Source of the DNA: Nocardia anocheti
GTDB taxonomy: Bacteria; Actinomycetota; Actinomycetes; Mycobacteriales; Mycobacteriaceae
Direction of reading: 5' to 3'
NCBI RefSeq assembly: GCF_029675105.1
Contig: NZ_JAQQFV010000007.1
Location: 1-64,000 of the forward strand
Length of the DNA: 64,000 nt
The position numbers and the translations under genes were made by a program. Shown here piece after piece: positions 16,409 through 25,450 of the stretch; position 1 is the first letter of the stretch; every line of letters begins with the position of its first letter. The notes beneath the pieces are model-generated. The model ran no database searches, was not told the origin of the DNA, and saw only the letters and a program-made list of their open reading frames with translations.

Positions 16409-17917
16409 ATGACGAGCGGTAGCCGCATCGGGATCGTCGGTGCGGGAGTGGCGGGTTTGGCCTGCGCGAAGGTTTTGAGCCAGGCGGGTTTCCCGGTCGA
16501 GGTCTACGACCGGACTCCTGATGTCGGCGGTGTGTGGAGTGCCACTCGCCGCTATCCGGGGCTGCGCGCGCACAACAGCAAGTACACCGGTCAGTTCAGC
16601 GACCACCCCATGCCGGAGGACTATCCGCGCTGGCCCGACGCCCAGCAGATGCAGGCCTACCTGGCCGGGTACGCGCAGCACTTCGGCCTGGCCGACACCC
16701 TGCGCCTGGGCACCGAGGTGGTGGCGGCCGACCCGGTCGACAGCGGCTGGCTGCTCGAGTTCCGCGACCGCGACGGCGTGCACCGCACCTCCTGCGATCA
16801 TCTGATCGTCGCCAACGGCGTGCACAGCGAGCCCTTCGTGCCCGCGCTGCCCGGAGAGGCCGCCTTCCGCGCCGCCGGTGGCCAGTTGGGCCACGTCTCC
16901 CAGTTCCGTGATGCCGAGCAGGCGCGGGACCGGTCGGTGGTCGTCATCGGCTACGGCAAGTCCGCCTGGGACGTCGCCGAGGCCGTCAGCCACTTCGCCG
17001 ACGACACCACCGTGGTCGCGCGCAGGCTCACCTGGAAGATGCCGCGCACCTTCGGCGCCGGTATCGACTACGAGCGCCTGCTGCTGACCCGCGCGGGCGA
17101 GGCACACTTCCGCTCCCGCCTCCCGCGCCGGGCCGAACGCCTACTCGACCGCTCCGCGCTACGCGAGACGAACATGGACCTGCTGCAGGAGCGGATCACC
17201 CGCAGGCTGCGGCTGCGCGAGCTCGATCTGGTGCCGGAGGGCTCGATCACCGATATCGCGACCAGCAGCGCGAGTCTGGCCACCGAGGGCTTCGTCGACC
17301 AGGTGGAGGCAGGCCGCATCCAGGTCTGCCGCGACACCGAGGTCACCGAACTCATCGGCGGCCAGCACGGACCCGCCGTCCGCCTCGCCGACGGCAGCGT
17401 GCGGCTGGCCGACCTGGTCATCTGCGCGACCGGGTACAAGCAGGAGGTGCCCTTCCTCACCCCGTTCGTGCGGCGCGCACTCACCGACGAGGCGGGCGAT
17501 TTCCGGCTCTTCCGCAACATCCTGCCGGTGGACGTACCCAACCTGAGCTTCGCCGGATACAGCAGCTCGAACCTGAGCGCGCTGGGCGCCGAGGTGAGCG
17601 CGCACTGGATCGCGGGCCTGCTCACCGGCAAGTTCGTGCCGCCCATGCCGGAACTGATGAATTCCGAGATCGACGAGCAGCTGGCCTGGTCGCGCGAGCG
17701 CACCGAGGGCAGGCACGCACACGGTGCCTCGGTGGGTCCGTTCTCGCTGGCCGCCATCGACGAGATGCTCGAGGATCTGGGTCGGACCCTGCCGTGGAGC
17801 ACCCGGGTGGGGCAGTGGGTGCGCCCGGTGCGGCCCGCGTCCTATCGGGGCGTGCTGCGCGGTCCGGTCGTCCCCGTGCCCGCGGCGCCCGCCCCCGCCG
17901 CGTTCACCGAGGGATAG
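16409..17917 (+). CDS. Flavin-containing monooxygenase
   Basis: FAD and NADPH dependent oxygenase, 502 residues. The FAD fold is GIVGAGVAGLACAKVL at residues 7-22, the NADPH fold VVVIGYGKSAWDVAEAV near 178-194, and ICATGYKQEVPF near 338 is the C-terminal FMO motif. WSATRRYPGLRAHNSK matches the class that includes N-hydroxylating and Baeyer-Villiger enzymes, but the Baeyer-Villiger fingerprint is not clear. Substrate unknown. The LysR gene follows 66 bases later on the same strand and may regulate it or a pathway it serves. Confidence 0.88.
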   Translation: MTSGSRIGIVGAGVAGLACAKVLSQAGFPVEVYDRTPDVGGVWSATRRYPGLRAHNSKYTGQFSDHPMPEDYPRWPDAQQMQAYLAGYAQHFGLADTLRLGTEVVAADPVDSGWLLEFRDRDGVHRTSCDHLIVANGVHSEPFVPALPGEAAFRAAGGQLGHVSQFRDAEQARDRSVVVIGYGKSAWDVAEAVSHFADDTTVVARRLTWKMPRTFGAGIDYERLLLTRAGEAHFRSRLPRRAERLLDRSALRETNMDLLQERITRRLRLRELDLVPEGSITDIATSSASLATEGFVDQVEAGRIQVCRDTEVTELIGGQHGPAVRLADGSVRLADLVICATGYKQEVPFLTPFVRRALTDEAGDFRLFRNILPVDVPNLSFAGYSSSNLSALGAEVSAHWIAGLLTGKFVPPMPELMNSEIDEQLAWSRERTEGRHAHGASVGPFSLAAIDEMLEDLGRTLPWSTRVGQWVRPVRPASYRGVLRGPVVPVPAAPAPAAFTEG

Positions 17918-17971
17918 CCCGACACGCCGGTCGGTGGTCGCGCAACGCCGGAGCGCGAGACCGGCAATGGT

Positions 17972-17977
17972 GATAAT
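17972..17977 (+). promoter_or_regulatory. -10 box of LysR gene
   Basis: GATAAT ends six bases before GTG 17984; an overlapping TAATCC could serve instead. Confidence 0.45.
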
Positions 17978-17983
17978 CCTCGC

Positions 17984-18949
17984 GTGGATGCGCTGGATCT
18001 GAACCTGTTGCTCGCGCTGGACGCGCTACTCGACACCAACAGCGTGACCGAGGCCGCCCGGCGGCTGCAGACCTCCACCTCGGCGATGAGCCGCACCCTG
18101 ACCCGGCTGCGCGTCGTGCTCGACGATCCGCTGCTGGTGCGCTCCGGCCGGGCGCTGGTGCCCACCCCGCGCGCGCTCGAGCTGCGCCACGATGTCGCGC
18201 ACCTGGTCGAGCAGGGACGCACGCTGCTCACCGCGCGCGACGGCGGCGAGCCCAGGCACCGGGATTTCGTCGTCCGGGTCGGGGACGCGGTGGCGGCGCG
18301 GCTTTCCGGGCCGCTGCTGGCCGCGGTGCGGGCCGAACTGCCCGGCGTGAGTGTGCGGTTCCTGGCGGCCGATCCCGCCGACGGCTCGGTCGCGCTGCGC
18401 GACGGACACGTCGACGTGGAGGTCGGCATGCTCGGACGCACCGACCCGGAGACCGTGGTGCAGCGGCTGTTCGCCGATCGTTGGATCGGCGTGGCCGCCG
18501 CCCGCCACCCGTTCGCCGCCGCCCGGCCCACCGTCGCCGCCTACGCCTCCGCGTTGCACCTGGAGGTCTCGGCCACCGGCCGCACCCACAGCCCGATCGA
18601 CGACCGCCTGGCCCTGCACGGCCGCACCCGACGCGTGGTCGCCACCGTCCCCGACCTGGCCACCGCGCTGTTCACCGTCACCACGACCGAACTGGTCTGT
18701 CCCGCCCCGGAACAACTCGCCGCCCCCGCCTGCGACGCGCTCGGCGCGACCGTGTTCGACATCCCCCTCCCGCTGCCCGATCCCGTCGTCGCGATGGCCT
18801 GGCACCCCCGCAACACCGCCGACGCGGGCCACCGCGCCCTGCGCGAGCTCATCGCCGAGGTCCTCGTCCCCACCCGCGCGCCCACGGTCGAACTGCTCAC
18901 GCCACCGGTCGAACTCGTCGCGCCGCGCGCCGAACCCGCCTCGGCCTAG
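17984..18949 (+). CDS. LysR-family transcription regulator
   Basis: 321-residue LysR regulator. The winged helix begins LDLNLLLALDALLDTNSVTE at residue 4, with AARRLQTSTSAMSRTLTRLR as recognition region, and the two-lobed effector domain follows from about residue 90 (VRVGDAVAARLSGPLLAAVR). The last 25 residues are Pro/Val-rich. Start is GTG, leaderless. Its target is not evident; the flavin monooxygenase just upstream on the same strand is the nearest candidate. Its stop overlaps the stop of the convergent large protein in a shared CTAG. Confidence 0.9.
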   Translation: MDALDLNLLLALDALLDTNSVTEAARRLQTSTSAMSRTLTRLRVVLDDPLLVRSGRALVPTPRALELRHDVAHLVEQGRTLLTARDGGEPRHRDFVVRVGDAVAARLSGPLLAAVRAELPGVSVRFLAADPADGSVALRDGHVDVEVGMLGRTDPETVVQRLFADRWIGVAAARHPFAAARPTVAAYASALHLEVSATGRTHSPIDDRLALHGRTRRVVATVPDLATALFTVTTTELVCPAPEQLAAPACDALGATVFDIPLPLPDPVVAMAWHPRNTADAGHRALRELIAEVLVPTRAPTVELLTPPVELVAPRAEPASA

Positions 18950-21657
18950 CTCTCGGGCGTCGGCGGCCCGAACACGTCCCGCCGCCCCGGCGGCAACCCC
19001 GCCGACCGCTTCAACTCGTCGAGCATGGCCTGCAACTTGTCGACGTGCGCGCGCTCGATATCGAACGCCCGGAACGTCCCCGTCACGGTGATCCCCGCCG
19101 CGTCGGTGGCCGTGGGCGGCTCGGGGTCCGCGGGAGTGGTGTGATCCCGGTCCTTGGGCAGTCCGATGGTCGGCGGGTCGTAGGCCGTGGGCGGGATGGT
19201 GAGTTCGGGCGTGGGGGAGTGGTCCCCCGTGGGGTCCGAAGCCGGGTTGTACTGTGCGAACTCGCTCGGGGCGGTGGATTCCGCCGAGGAGGTGACCTCG
19301 GGCGGCGCGAGCCGAGCAGGAGGGTTCGCGATGGCCGGGGAGTCCATCGACCCCTCGGCCGTCACCGGACCGGTCGGCTGTGACCCGACCGTCTGCTGTG
19401 CGCTCGTGCCCAGCTCGGAGGGGCGGGTGTCGTACGGGTCCACCGATTGGGACGTTCTCGCCTGCAGCGCGCCGGTGTTCGCCTGCTGGGCGCCGGTGTT
19501 CGGCTGCTGGGCGCCGGTGCCCGGCTCAGCGGGCCGGACGACGAATGGATCCGTCGAAGGGGATGTGACCGCCTGCTGCGCGCCGGTGTTCGGCTGGTGT
19601 GCGCCCTGCTCGGCGGGACGGGCCGCGAACGGGTCCGTCGAAGGAGACATGCTCGCGTGTTGCGCGCCTGCGCTCGGCTGATGGGCGTCTGGCTCGCCGG
19701 AGCGGGTGGCGAACGGGTCCATCGACGCGCTGGCCTGTTGCGCGCCTGTACTCGGCTCCCCGGGTAGGGCGGCGAATGGGGCGGTCGAATCGGATGCTCG
19801 GGTGACAGGTGTCGAATCTGTCTGCCGGTCCGGTGCGGGAAGCTGGGGTGCGGTGGACGGCGGGGCGCTCGCGGCAGCGGGCGTGGTCAGGTTCCGGGGC
19901 GTGAAATCGTCGAACAGGGAGTCGGCCCGCCGCGTCGAATCGGTGGTGAAACCGTTGCGGGCGTGCCCATTTCGCGGCGGAATCGGCTCGGCGCTGGCAG
20001 GAGTCTCCTCGGCGAACGACCAATGGAACCCGTTGGCGGTGGTGCCCTGATCGACGTGCTCGGAACGCCCTCCTGCCGTCAGCCCCGCCGCGCGCGGATC
20101 CGGCGCGGTGGAGCCAGCGCCATTCCGCGAGGCGGGTGGGAGTTCGATACCGCTGTCGTCGGCACCCTTCGCCGTCGACTCCTCGCGAGTGGCCGCGCCG
20201 TCGGCCCGGACCGAATCATCGGACCGCACCGAGCTGTCGGTCAGCCGATTCGCTGGCCGCGCGCGCCCGACACCGGCAGACGACACCGGTCGAACATCCT
20301 CCGGTGACACAGACGAAAGATGTTCGCCCACAGGGACATCCCCGGTCGGCCCGGCACCGATCACCCCGTCGACCACGCCGCCGCGAACACTCGCGGTCGC
20401 CGGTTCATCGACTACCCCGTCGACCACGCCGCGAGCACCCAAGGACGCTGCTCCCTCGACCGCCCCGTTCTCCCTTTCGGGTCTCCGATCATCGCGCGCC
20501 CCACCGGGCTCGCGCACATCCGCGGCCACCTGTTCGGTCGTCACACCTGATCCGCGCCCATCAGCGGTCGCCCGGTCACTGACTGGCCCGCTCCGGTCCG
20601 CACCACCCGCCAGGGCCCGGTCGTCCGCCGAATCCGGTACCACCCGTGCGCTGTTGAGCGCGGAGAACGACACGGCCCGCTCGGGAACCTCGCTCACCGA
20701 GGAACGAGGAGTCTCCGACCCGGAGTGCCGCGAAACCGCCGTCCCGGCTTGCTCGGAAGCATCCGACCCGGCCGACGGCTCATGTCCAGCCGTCTGCCGC
20801 ACACCGGGATGCGAAAGACGTTGGGGTGCTGTGCGTTCCGAGCTGCCGGTCTCGGCGCGTTCGGAGGGGGTGACCTCCTGCCGCGACGCCTCGTGTCCTC
20901 GCGCGGGCACACCGATCCCCGCCGCCACCCCGGCCTTCCCCCCGCCGGGGGGTGTCTCGGCGTCGAGGCCGACGGACGCGAGCCCGTTCGTCTCGGGCGC
21001 GGAAGGCGCGCTGGGCTGAGGCGTGGAGTGATCGAGTCGCGTCCCATTGCGGTTGGTCGACACCTCGTCCGGCGTTGCGCCGCTGTGCCTTTCGGCCATC
21101 TCCTCGACCGAGTCGGTCTCACGCTCGACGGTGACCACCGCGACCCCACCGGGCGCGTGCGCCGCACGCGGGACCGGGGTGACGGTGATCGGCCAGGTCG
21201 GATCACCCAGGTGATCGGTGGCGGTCGGCCGCAGGGCGGACTGTCGACGCTCGAGCGGCGGCCGCGCGCCGTCGATATTGCGGAAAGGGTGGGGCGCAGG
21301 AGGTTCCGGCGCGACGGCGGCTTCGGCGGCCCGCTCCGCGGCTTCGGCGGCCTCGCGCACCTCGCGCCGACTGGGCGTGGTGCGGGTGGGCCCGCGGGTG
21401 CCGGGCTCGGGATCGCCGCCGTCGAGTGCGTCCAACCGGGAACTCAACCGCGAAATGTCCTGTGACGCATGGAAAGCCCAGGACTCCAGCCTGCGGATCC
21501 GGATCTGGTCGGGCACATCGTCGTCGTTCGGGAAGGGCGGGATCTCCTGCTGGACCCGCGCGGCGACCATATCGAGCTTCTCGCTGACCTCACGCAGCGC
21601 CGCGGCGATACTCGCCAGCATCGACCCGATGGTTTCGTCGTGCTCCGCGTGGTTCAT
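18946..21657 (-). CDS. Large disordered repeat protein
   Basis: Unrecognised 903-residue protein. Residues 1-75 are helical and probably coiled-coil (IGSMLASIAAALREVSEKLD, then RIRRLESWAFHASQDISRLS). The middle, about residues 85-850, is low-complexity, rich in Ser, Thr, Pro, Ala, Glu and Asp, without hydrophobic segments. Around 620-760 (nucleotides about 19400-19800) it carries four or five degenerate units built on the pattern STDPFaxRPaEpG and NTGAQQA. The C-terminal 50 residues regain helical character (HVDKLQAMLDELKRSAGLPP). No signal peptide. ATG 21657 is used; GTG 21663 is possible. A scaffold or cell-surface-proximal polar protein is conceivable but unproven. Confidence 0.7.
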   Translation of the reverse strand: MNHAEHDETIGSMLASIAAALREVSEKLDMVAARVQQEIPPFPNDDDVPDQIRIRRLESWAFHASQDISRLSSRLDALDGGDPEPGTRGPTRTTPSRREVREAAEAAERAAEAAVAPEPPAPHPFRNIDGARPPLERRQSALRPTATDHLGDPTWPITVTPVPRAAHAPGGVAVVTVERETDSVEEMAERHSGATPDEVSTNRNGTRLDHSTPQPSAPSAPETNGLASVGLDAETPPGGGKAGVAAGIGVPARGHEASRQEVTPSERAETGSSERTAPQRLSHPGVRQTAGHEPSAGSDASEQAGTAVSRHSGSETPRSSVSEVPERAVSFSALNSARVVPDSADDRALAGGADRSGPVSDRATADGRGSGVTTEQVAADVREPGGARDDRRPERENGAVEGAASLGARGVVDGVVDEPATASVRGGVVDGVIGAGPTGDVPVGEHLSSVSPEDVRPVSSAGVGRARPANRLTDSSVRSDDSVRADGAATREESTAKGADDSGIELPPASRNGAGSTAPDPRAAGLTAGGRSEHVDQGTTANGFHWSFAEETPASAEPIPPRNGHARNGFTTDSTRRADSLFDDFTPRNLTTPAAASAPPSTAPQLPAPDRQTDSTPVTRASDSTAPFAALPGEPSTGAQQASASMDPFATRSGEPDAHQPSAGAQHASMSPSTDPFAARPAEQGAHQPNTGAQQAVTSPSTDPFVVRPAEPGTGAQQPNTGAQQANTGALQARTSQSVDPYDTRPSELGTSAQQTVGSQPTGPVTAEGSMDSPAIANPPARLAPPEVTSSAESTAPSEFAQYNPASDPTGDHSPTPELTIPPTAYDPPTIGLPKDRDHTTPADPEPPTATDAAGITVTGTFRAFDIERAHVDKLQAMLDELKRSAGLPPGRRDVFGPPTPES

Positions 21658-22030
21658 GCACACCCTACTTCCCGTGGTAGGCGAGCGGGCCCGCCTCGGC
21701 CGCAGCGATCATATCCACCGGTGCCGTCGAGTGCGTCCTCGCGCCGGACCGGCCCACCCATCGGGGACACGCCGAAGCGTTTCTCGATCGGGATGAATCG
21801 GACACGCAACAGGCCCGGTCTGTGTATCGAAATGATCAAGATCTCGGGGACGTTCTGCGACGTCGGCACAATGAAATAGCTTGATATACAGGTCAAGCCG
21901 TATTTGTGATCTCGCTCACCGAAGGGTGACGCACCCGAGCGCGGGTCAAGGGGGCTGGCGGCGTGTCGGATGCTGCGGGAACCTGGTGTCCAGGGCGCGG
22001 GCGAGATGCCCTTGGTGAGGGAGTGATGGT
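21658..22030. other. Divergent intergenic region, AT-rich
   Basis: No gene supported. Base composition drops, especially 21825-21915. It must hold promoters for the large repeat protein (leftward) and for the CoiA-like gene (rightward). An 80-codon leftward frame (21896-21654) is not convincing as protein. Confidence 0.5.
21880..21897. promoter_or_regulatory. Operator-like inverted repeat
   Basis: CTTGA-tatacagg-TCAAG, a five-base inverted repeat with eight-base spacer in the AT-rich part between the divergent genes. Could bind a dimeric regulator; no partner identified. Confidence 0.3.
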
Positions 22031-22984
22031 GTGAGGACGACGCGGCGCAGTGACACCCAGGTGGTGTGCGGACGACGGGCTCTGCTCGACGAGCTCGGGA
22101 TCTCCGAGGGCAGTCGGCGGGCGGCTCCCGAACGAACCGGCTACGGCTGTGGCTGTCCCGAATGCGCGGCCGCGCAGTGGAACACGCAGCGACTCGAACA
22201 CTGGATCTGCGGTCGACTCACCGCGGCGGGCGCCGACGAAGCCGAGGTCGACACCCGGGTCGGCGACATTCCGGTCGACATCTACTGGCGCCGGGGCGAG
22301 CGCCGCTGCGTGGTCGAGGTGCACAGCGGTCCGCTCGACATCACCGCCGCGCGCGAACATCGGAAACGGTTGCGGGCGGCCGGAATCGACGACGTGCTGT
22401 GGGTCTGCCCGCAGGGCTACTGGGTGCCGCTGGTCCCCGCCGTCGGCGTGCCCGACTTCGCTCCGGCGGCCGCGGACTACCGCATCGACCAGGGCATGCT
22501 CACCGCCGGGGAGACGGGTTTCGCCGCTCCCGCGCAGGCGAGCACGGAACTGCGTGACTTCCTCGAGGGCTGGGTGGTCGGCGAGATCGAGTGGGGCCAT
22601 CGGGATCTGACGACAGGAGGGTGGGCCGAGGTGGGCACCTGGGAACGGCATACCGCGGCGCAGGCCGCGACGATCGAGCGTCAGCGCCGCGAGCTGCGCG
22701 ATCAGCGGGTGGAGTTGGCGGTCTCCCGCCAGGCCGTGCGTGACAAGCAGAAGCTGGTGACGCGTCTGCACAATCGGATCGACCGCGCGGGGGTCACCGC
22801 CGACGCCGAGGCCATCACCCTGGCCGGGGTGCGCAGCGAACTGCTCGCCCAGCAGCGCATCGCCGCGGGGCTGCGCGCGACGATCGGGCGGATGGACCGC
22901 ACGATCAATCAGTGGCAGTGGCTCACCTGCTGCGCGATGCTGCTGGTGATCACCCTGATGGCCGGGGCGATGGTGGTGCGCTGA
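22031..22984 (+). CDS. CoiA-like nuclease with coiled coil and C-terminal membrane anchor
   Basis: 317-residue protein of three parts. Residues 35-170 resemble the competence protein CoiA: a Cys-rich GYGCGCPECAAAQWNTQRLE, then DTRVGDIPVDIYWRRGERR and CVVEVHSGPLDI, which fits the PD-(D/E)xK-like core (D, then E-x-H in place of E-x-K or E-x-Q), followed by HRKRLRAAGIDDVLWVCP. Residues 205-285 form a long charged helix (TIERQRRELRDQRVELAVSR). Residues 295-317 are a hydrophobic membrane segment (LTCCAMLLVITLMAGAMVV). GTG start at 22031. The nuclease would face the cytosol. No competence genes are nearby; its stop overlaps the convergent gene by 35 bases. Confidence 0.65.
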   Translation: MRTTRRSDTQVVCGRRALLDELGISEGSRRAAPERTGYGCGCPECAAAQWNTQRLEHWICGRLTAAGADEAEVDTRVGDIPVDIYWRRGERRCVVEVHSGPLDITAAREHRKRLRAAGIDDVLWVCPQGYWVPLVPAVGVPDFAPAAADYRIDQGMLTAGETGFAAPAQASTELRDFLEGWVVGEIEWGHRDLTTGGWAEVGTWERHTAAQAATIERQRRELRDQRVELAVSRQAVRDKQKLVTRLHNRIDRAGVTADAEAITLAGVRSELLAQQRIAAGLRATIGRMDRTINQWQWLTCCAMLLVITLMAGAMVVR

Positions 22985-24134
22985 GCCGCAGCGGCATCCG
23001 GTCCCACCGCCAGTCGTTGCGCAGGACCAGTCCGGCCAGGTCCAGCAGGTCCAGGCCGGTGTCCGCGCACAGGGCGGTCAGCGCGGCCCGGTCGTAGGGC
23101 GCCTGGGCGAGGTCGGCGGCGACGCGCTCTTCGACGGCCGGGTCGATGTCGCGTGTTCGTAATCGGTCCGGACCGAGCGCGCTGCCGGTCCAGGGCAGCC
23201 AGCCCCAGCCGTGCTCGTGCGCGTGGGCGCGGGTGAGCTCGTTCTGGATCCGACTGTGGTGGAAGGCGATCCGGCCCAGCGGCACCACGTCGACGAGCAC
23301 GACGCGACCGTCGGTGAGCTGGGCCGCGACGGTCGGGTAGTGCTCCTGGTCCGCGCCGTCGAAGCGGTAGGTGAGCGCGACCGGTTCCTCCTGGAACGTG
23401 GCGACCGAGGGCGCGGCGTCGAGGGTCCGCAGCAGGCGGGCGGCCAGTGCGGAGTCGTAGGCGACCTCGCGGCCCACCTTGGCCAGGTAGAAGCGGCCGC
23501 GCCCGTCGTCGTCGCGATCGGCGCGCGCCGACGCGGTGGGCAGCGGCGCGGGGGACCCGGCAAGCCATTCGACGCCGGTGAGCAGCGCGTCGAGGTCGTC
23601 GGTGTCGTCGTCGGGGGAGTGGAGTTTGGCCAGGATGCTGGCGGTCTTCTTCTGCCAGCCCAGGATTCGCTGCATCACATAGCCCGCCACCCGCTTGGCG
23701 TCGGCCTGGTCGTGTCCGGCCAGGCGCAGCTTCAGATACGACCACTCCATCGCCACCAGGTCGGTGTCGGTGGCGTAGGTCTCGGCGAGCAGGGTCCGGG
23801 TCAGGCGCAGGTCACCGACCGCGCGCGGATATCGATGGGCGAACACCGCGGTCGCACGGTGTCCCGAGCGGGCTGCTTCGCGCACGACCTGTCCGATCGC
23901 CTTGGCGTAGAGCTGACGGACCCGGTCGCGCGCCAGGTCGTAGCGGGCGCCGACCTGGGTGAGGGTTTCCGGGCGCCTGCCGCCGATCCCGAGCCGCAGC
24001 GCCACGATCCGCGCGTCGCGGGCCGCGCGTTCGGCATGCTCGACGAGCAGTTCACCGACCAGGTCGTCGAGCTCTTCCAGCTCGAACGAGACCTCGGCGG
24101 CGATATCGTGGCCGACCTCGCTCGCGGTGCTCAC
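22950..24134 (-). CDS. Sigma-70 region 4-like HTH protein with TnsA-like degenerate nuclease domain
   Basis: 394-residue protein. The N-terminus has a helix-turn-helix like sigma factor region 4 (ETLTQVGARYDLARDRVRQL near residue 56). Residues about 245-310 follow the pattern of TnsA-type endonucleases: VATFQEEPVALTYRF, HYPTVAAQLTDGRVVLVDVV, but the catalytic Asp of YxPD reads YPT and the E-x-K reads D-V-V, so cleavage is unlikely. WGWLPWTGSALG follows. GTG start at 24134. It lies 59 bases behind mraY on the same strand and converges on the CoiA-like gene. Function unknown; DNA binding is likely. Confidence 0.6.
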   Translation of the reverse strand: MSTASEVGHDIAAEVSFELEELDDLVGELLVEHAERAARDARIVALRLGIGGRRPETLTQVGARYDLARDRVRQLYAKAIGQVVREAARSGHRATAVFAHRYPRAVGDLRLTRTLLAETYATDTDLVAMEWSYLKLRLAGHDQADAKRVAGYVMQRILGWQKKTASILAKLHSPDDDTDDLDALLTGVEWLAGSPAPLPTASARADRDDDGRGRFYLAKVGREVAYDSALAARLLRTLDAAPSVATFQEEPVALTYRFDGADQEHYPTVAAQLTDGRVVLVDVVPLGRIAFHHSRIQNELTRAHAHEHGWGWLPWTGSALGPDRLRTRDIDPAVEERVAADLAQAPYDRAALTALCADTGLDLLDLAGLVLRNDWRWDRMPLRLSAPPSPRPSG

Positions 24135-24193
24135 CGTGCAACCTCCCTCGCTCGCCTCGGGTCAGCGTAGCGGCAGGCTCCGACAACTCCGGC

Positions 24194-25282
24194 TCAGAGC
24201 GCGGTGAGGTATTCGCTGTAGAACAGGCACAGCCCGGTCGCCGACGCGATACCCGCCAGCACCCAGAACCGGATGATCACCGCCGTCTCGGGCCAGTTGT
24301 TGAGCTCGAAATGGTGATGGAACGGCGCCATCCGGAACAGCCGCGTGTGGGTGGTCCGGAAGACCACGATCTGCAGCACCACCGACATGATCTCGGCGAC
24401 GAACAGCGCGCCCAGCACCACCGCGAGCAGCTCGGTGTGGCTGGTGATGGACAGTCCGGCCAGTAGGCCGCCGAGGCCGAGGGAGCCGGTGTCGCCCATG
24501 AAGATCTTCGCCGGGGCGGCGTTCCACCACAGGAATCCGATACACGCGGCGGCCCCTGCGGCGCTGACCATGGCCAGATCGAGCGGGTCGCGCACGGTGT
24601 AGCAGGCACGGCCGGGGCTGATCTCGCAGGAGTTGTCGTACTGCCACAGCGTGATCACCACGTAGGCGCCGAGGGTCAGACTCATCGACCCCGCGGCCAG
24701 TCCGTCGAGGCCGTCGGTGATGTTCACGGCGTTCGACCAGGCCACCACCAGCAGCACGATGAACGCGACGAAGAACAGCGAGGTGAAGGAGATGGTGCTG
24801 ATATCGCGGACGTAGGACAGGTTGCGGCTGGCCGGGGTGAGTCCGGTGGCCCCGGGGAAACGCAGCACGAGCACCGCGAACACGACCGCGGCGCCGATCT
24901 GGCCGATGTACTTGCCCGCCGCGGTCAGGCCGAGGTTGCGGTGTTTGCGCAGCTTGATGGAGTCGTCGAGGAAGCCGACGATGCCGAGAGCGGAGGCCAG
25001 CAGCAGGACCAGGATGCCCGAGGCGCTGGGCCCGGACGCGCCCCACAGCATCCCGATCAGGTGTGATCCGAGATATCCGGCCCACACGCCCGCGCCGATC
25101 GCCAGCCCGCCCATGGTCGGGGTGCCGCGTTTGGTGTGGTGGCTGGCCGGTCCGTCGATCCGGATCTCCTGGCCGAACCCTCGCCGCGCGAACACCCGGA
25201 TGAGCACCGGGGTGAGCGTGATGGTCACGACCAGCGCGATCCCCGCCGCCAACAGGATCTGCCTCAAATACTCGCCCCTCAC
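24194..25282 (-). CDS. mraY: Phospho-MurNAc-pentapeptide transferase (MraY), solitary copy
   Basis: Membrane enzyme making lipid I from UDP-MurNAc-pentapeptide and polyprenyl phosphate. The 362-residue protein has about ten membrane segments and all key blocks: the aspartate pair in FLDDSIKLRKHRN (D106, D107), NAVNITDGLDGLAAG near 187-201, FMGDTGSLGLGGLLAG, and the histidine block APFHHHFELNNW near 318. It looks fully active. Unlike normal mraY it is not among mur and fts genes; its neighbours are tRNAs and an unknown regulator-like gene, so it is probably a second copy. Confidence 0.9.
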   Translation of the reverse strand: MRGEYLRQILLAAGIALVVTITLTPVLIRVFARRGFGQEIRIDGPASHHTKRGTPTMGGLAIGAGVWAGYLGSHLIGMLWGASGPSASGILVLLLASALGIVGFLDDSIKLRKHRNLGLTAAGKYIGQIGAAVVFAVLVLRFPGATGLTPASRNLSYVRDISTISFTSLFFVAFIVLLVVAWSNAVNITDGLDGLAAGSMSLTLGAYVVITLWQYDNSCEISPGRACYTVRDPLDLAMVSAAGAAACIGFLWWNAAPAKIFMGDTGSLGLGGLLAGLSITSHTELLAVVLGALFVAEIMSVVLQIVVFRTTHTRLFRMAPFHHHFELNNWPETAVIIRFWVLAGIASATGLCLFYSEYLTAL

Positions 25283-25450
25283 ACGTGGCCGGTCCGCGCC
25301 ACCCGACCCACCCGGCGACGCCGAGTGCCGATCCTAGGGGAGCCCGCGCCCTCTCCGCCCATCGAGTGACCTGCGTTACATCAGATCGGATGTGGTCAGC
25401 GAACCCGGGCGCTGACCAGGCCCGACGGTCGTGGACAGGCCGGAAACGCA

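Noticed and set aside
21654..21896. 80-codon leftward ORF before the repeat protein
   Set aside because: Composition differs from real genes here, no ribosome site, and it spans an AT-rich promoter region.
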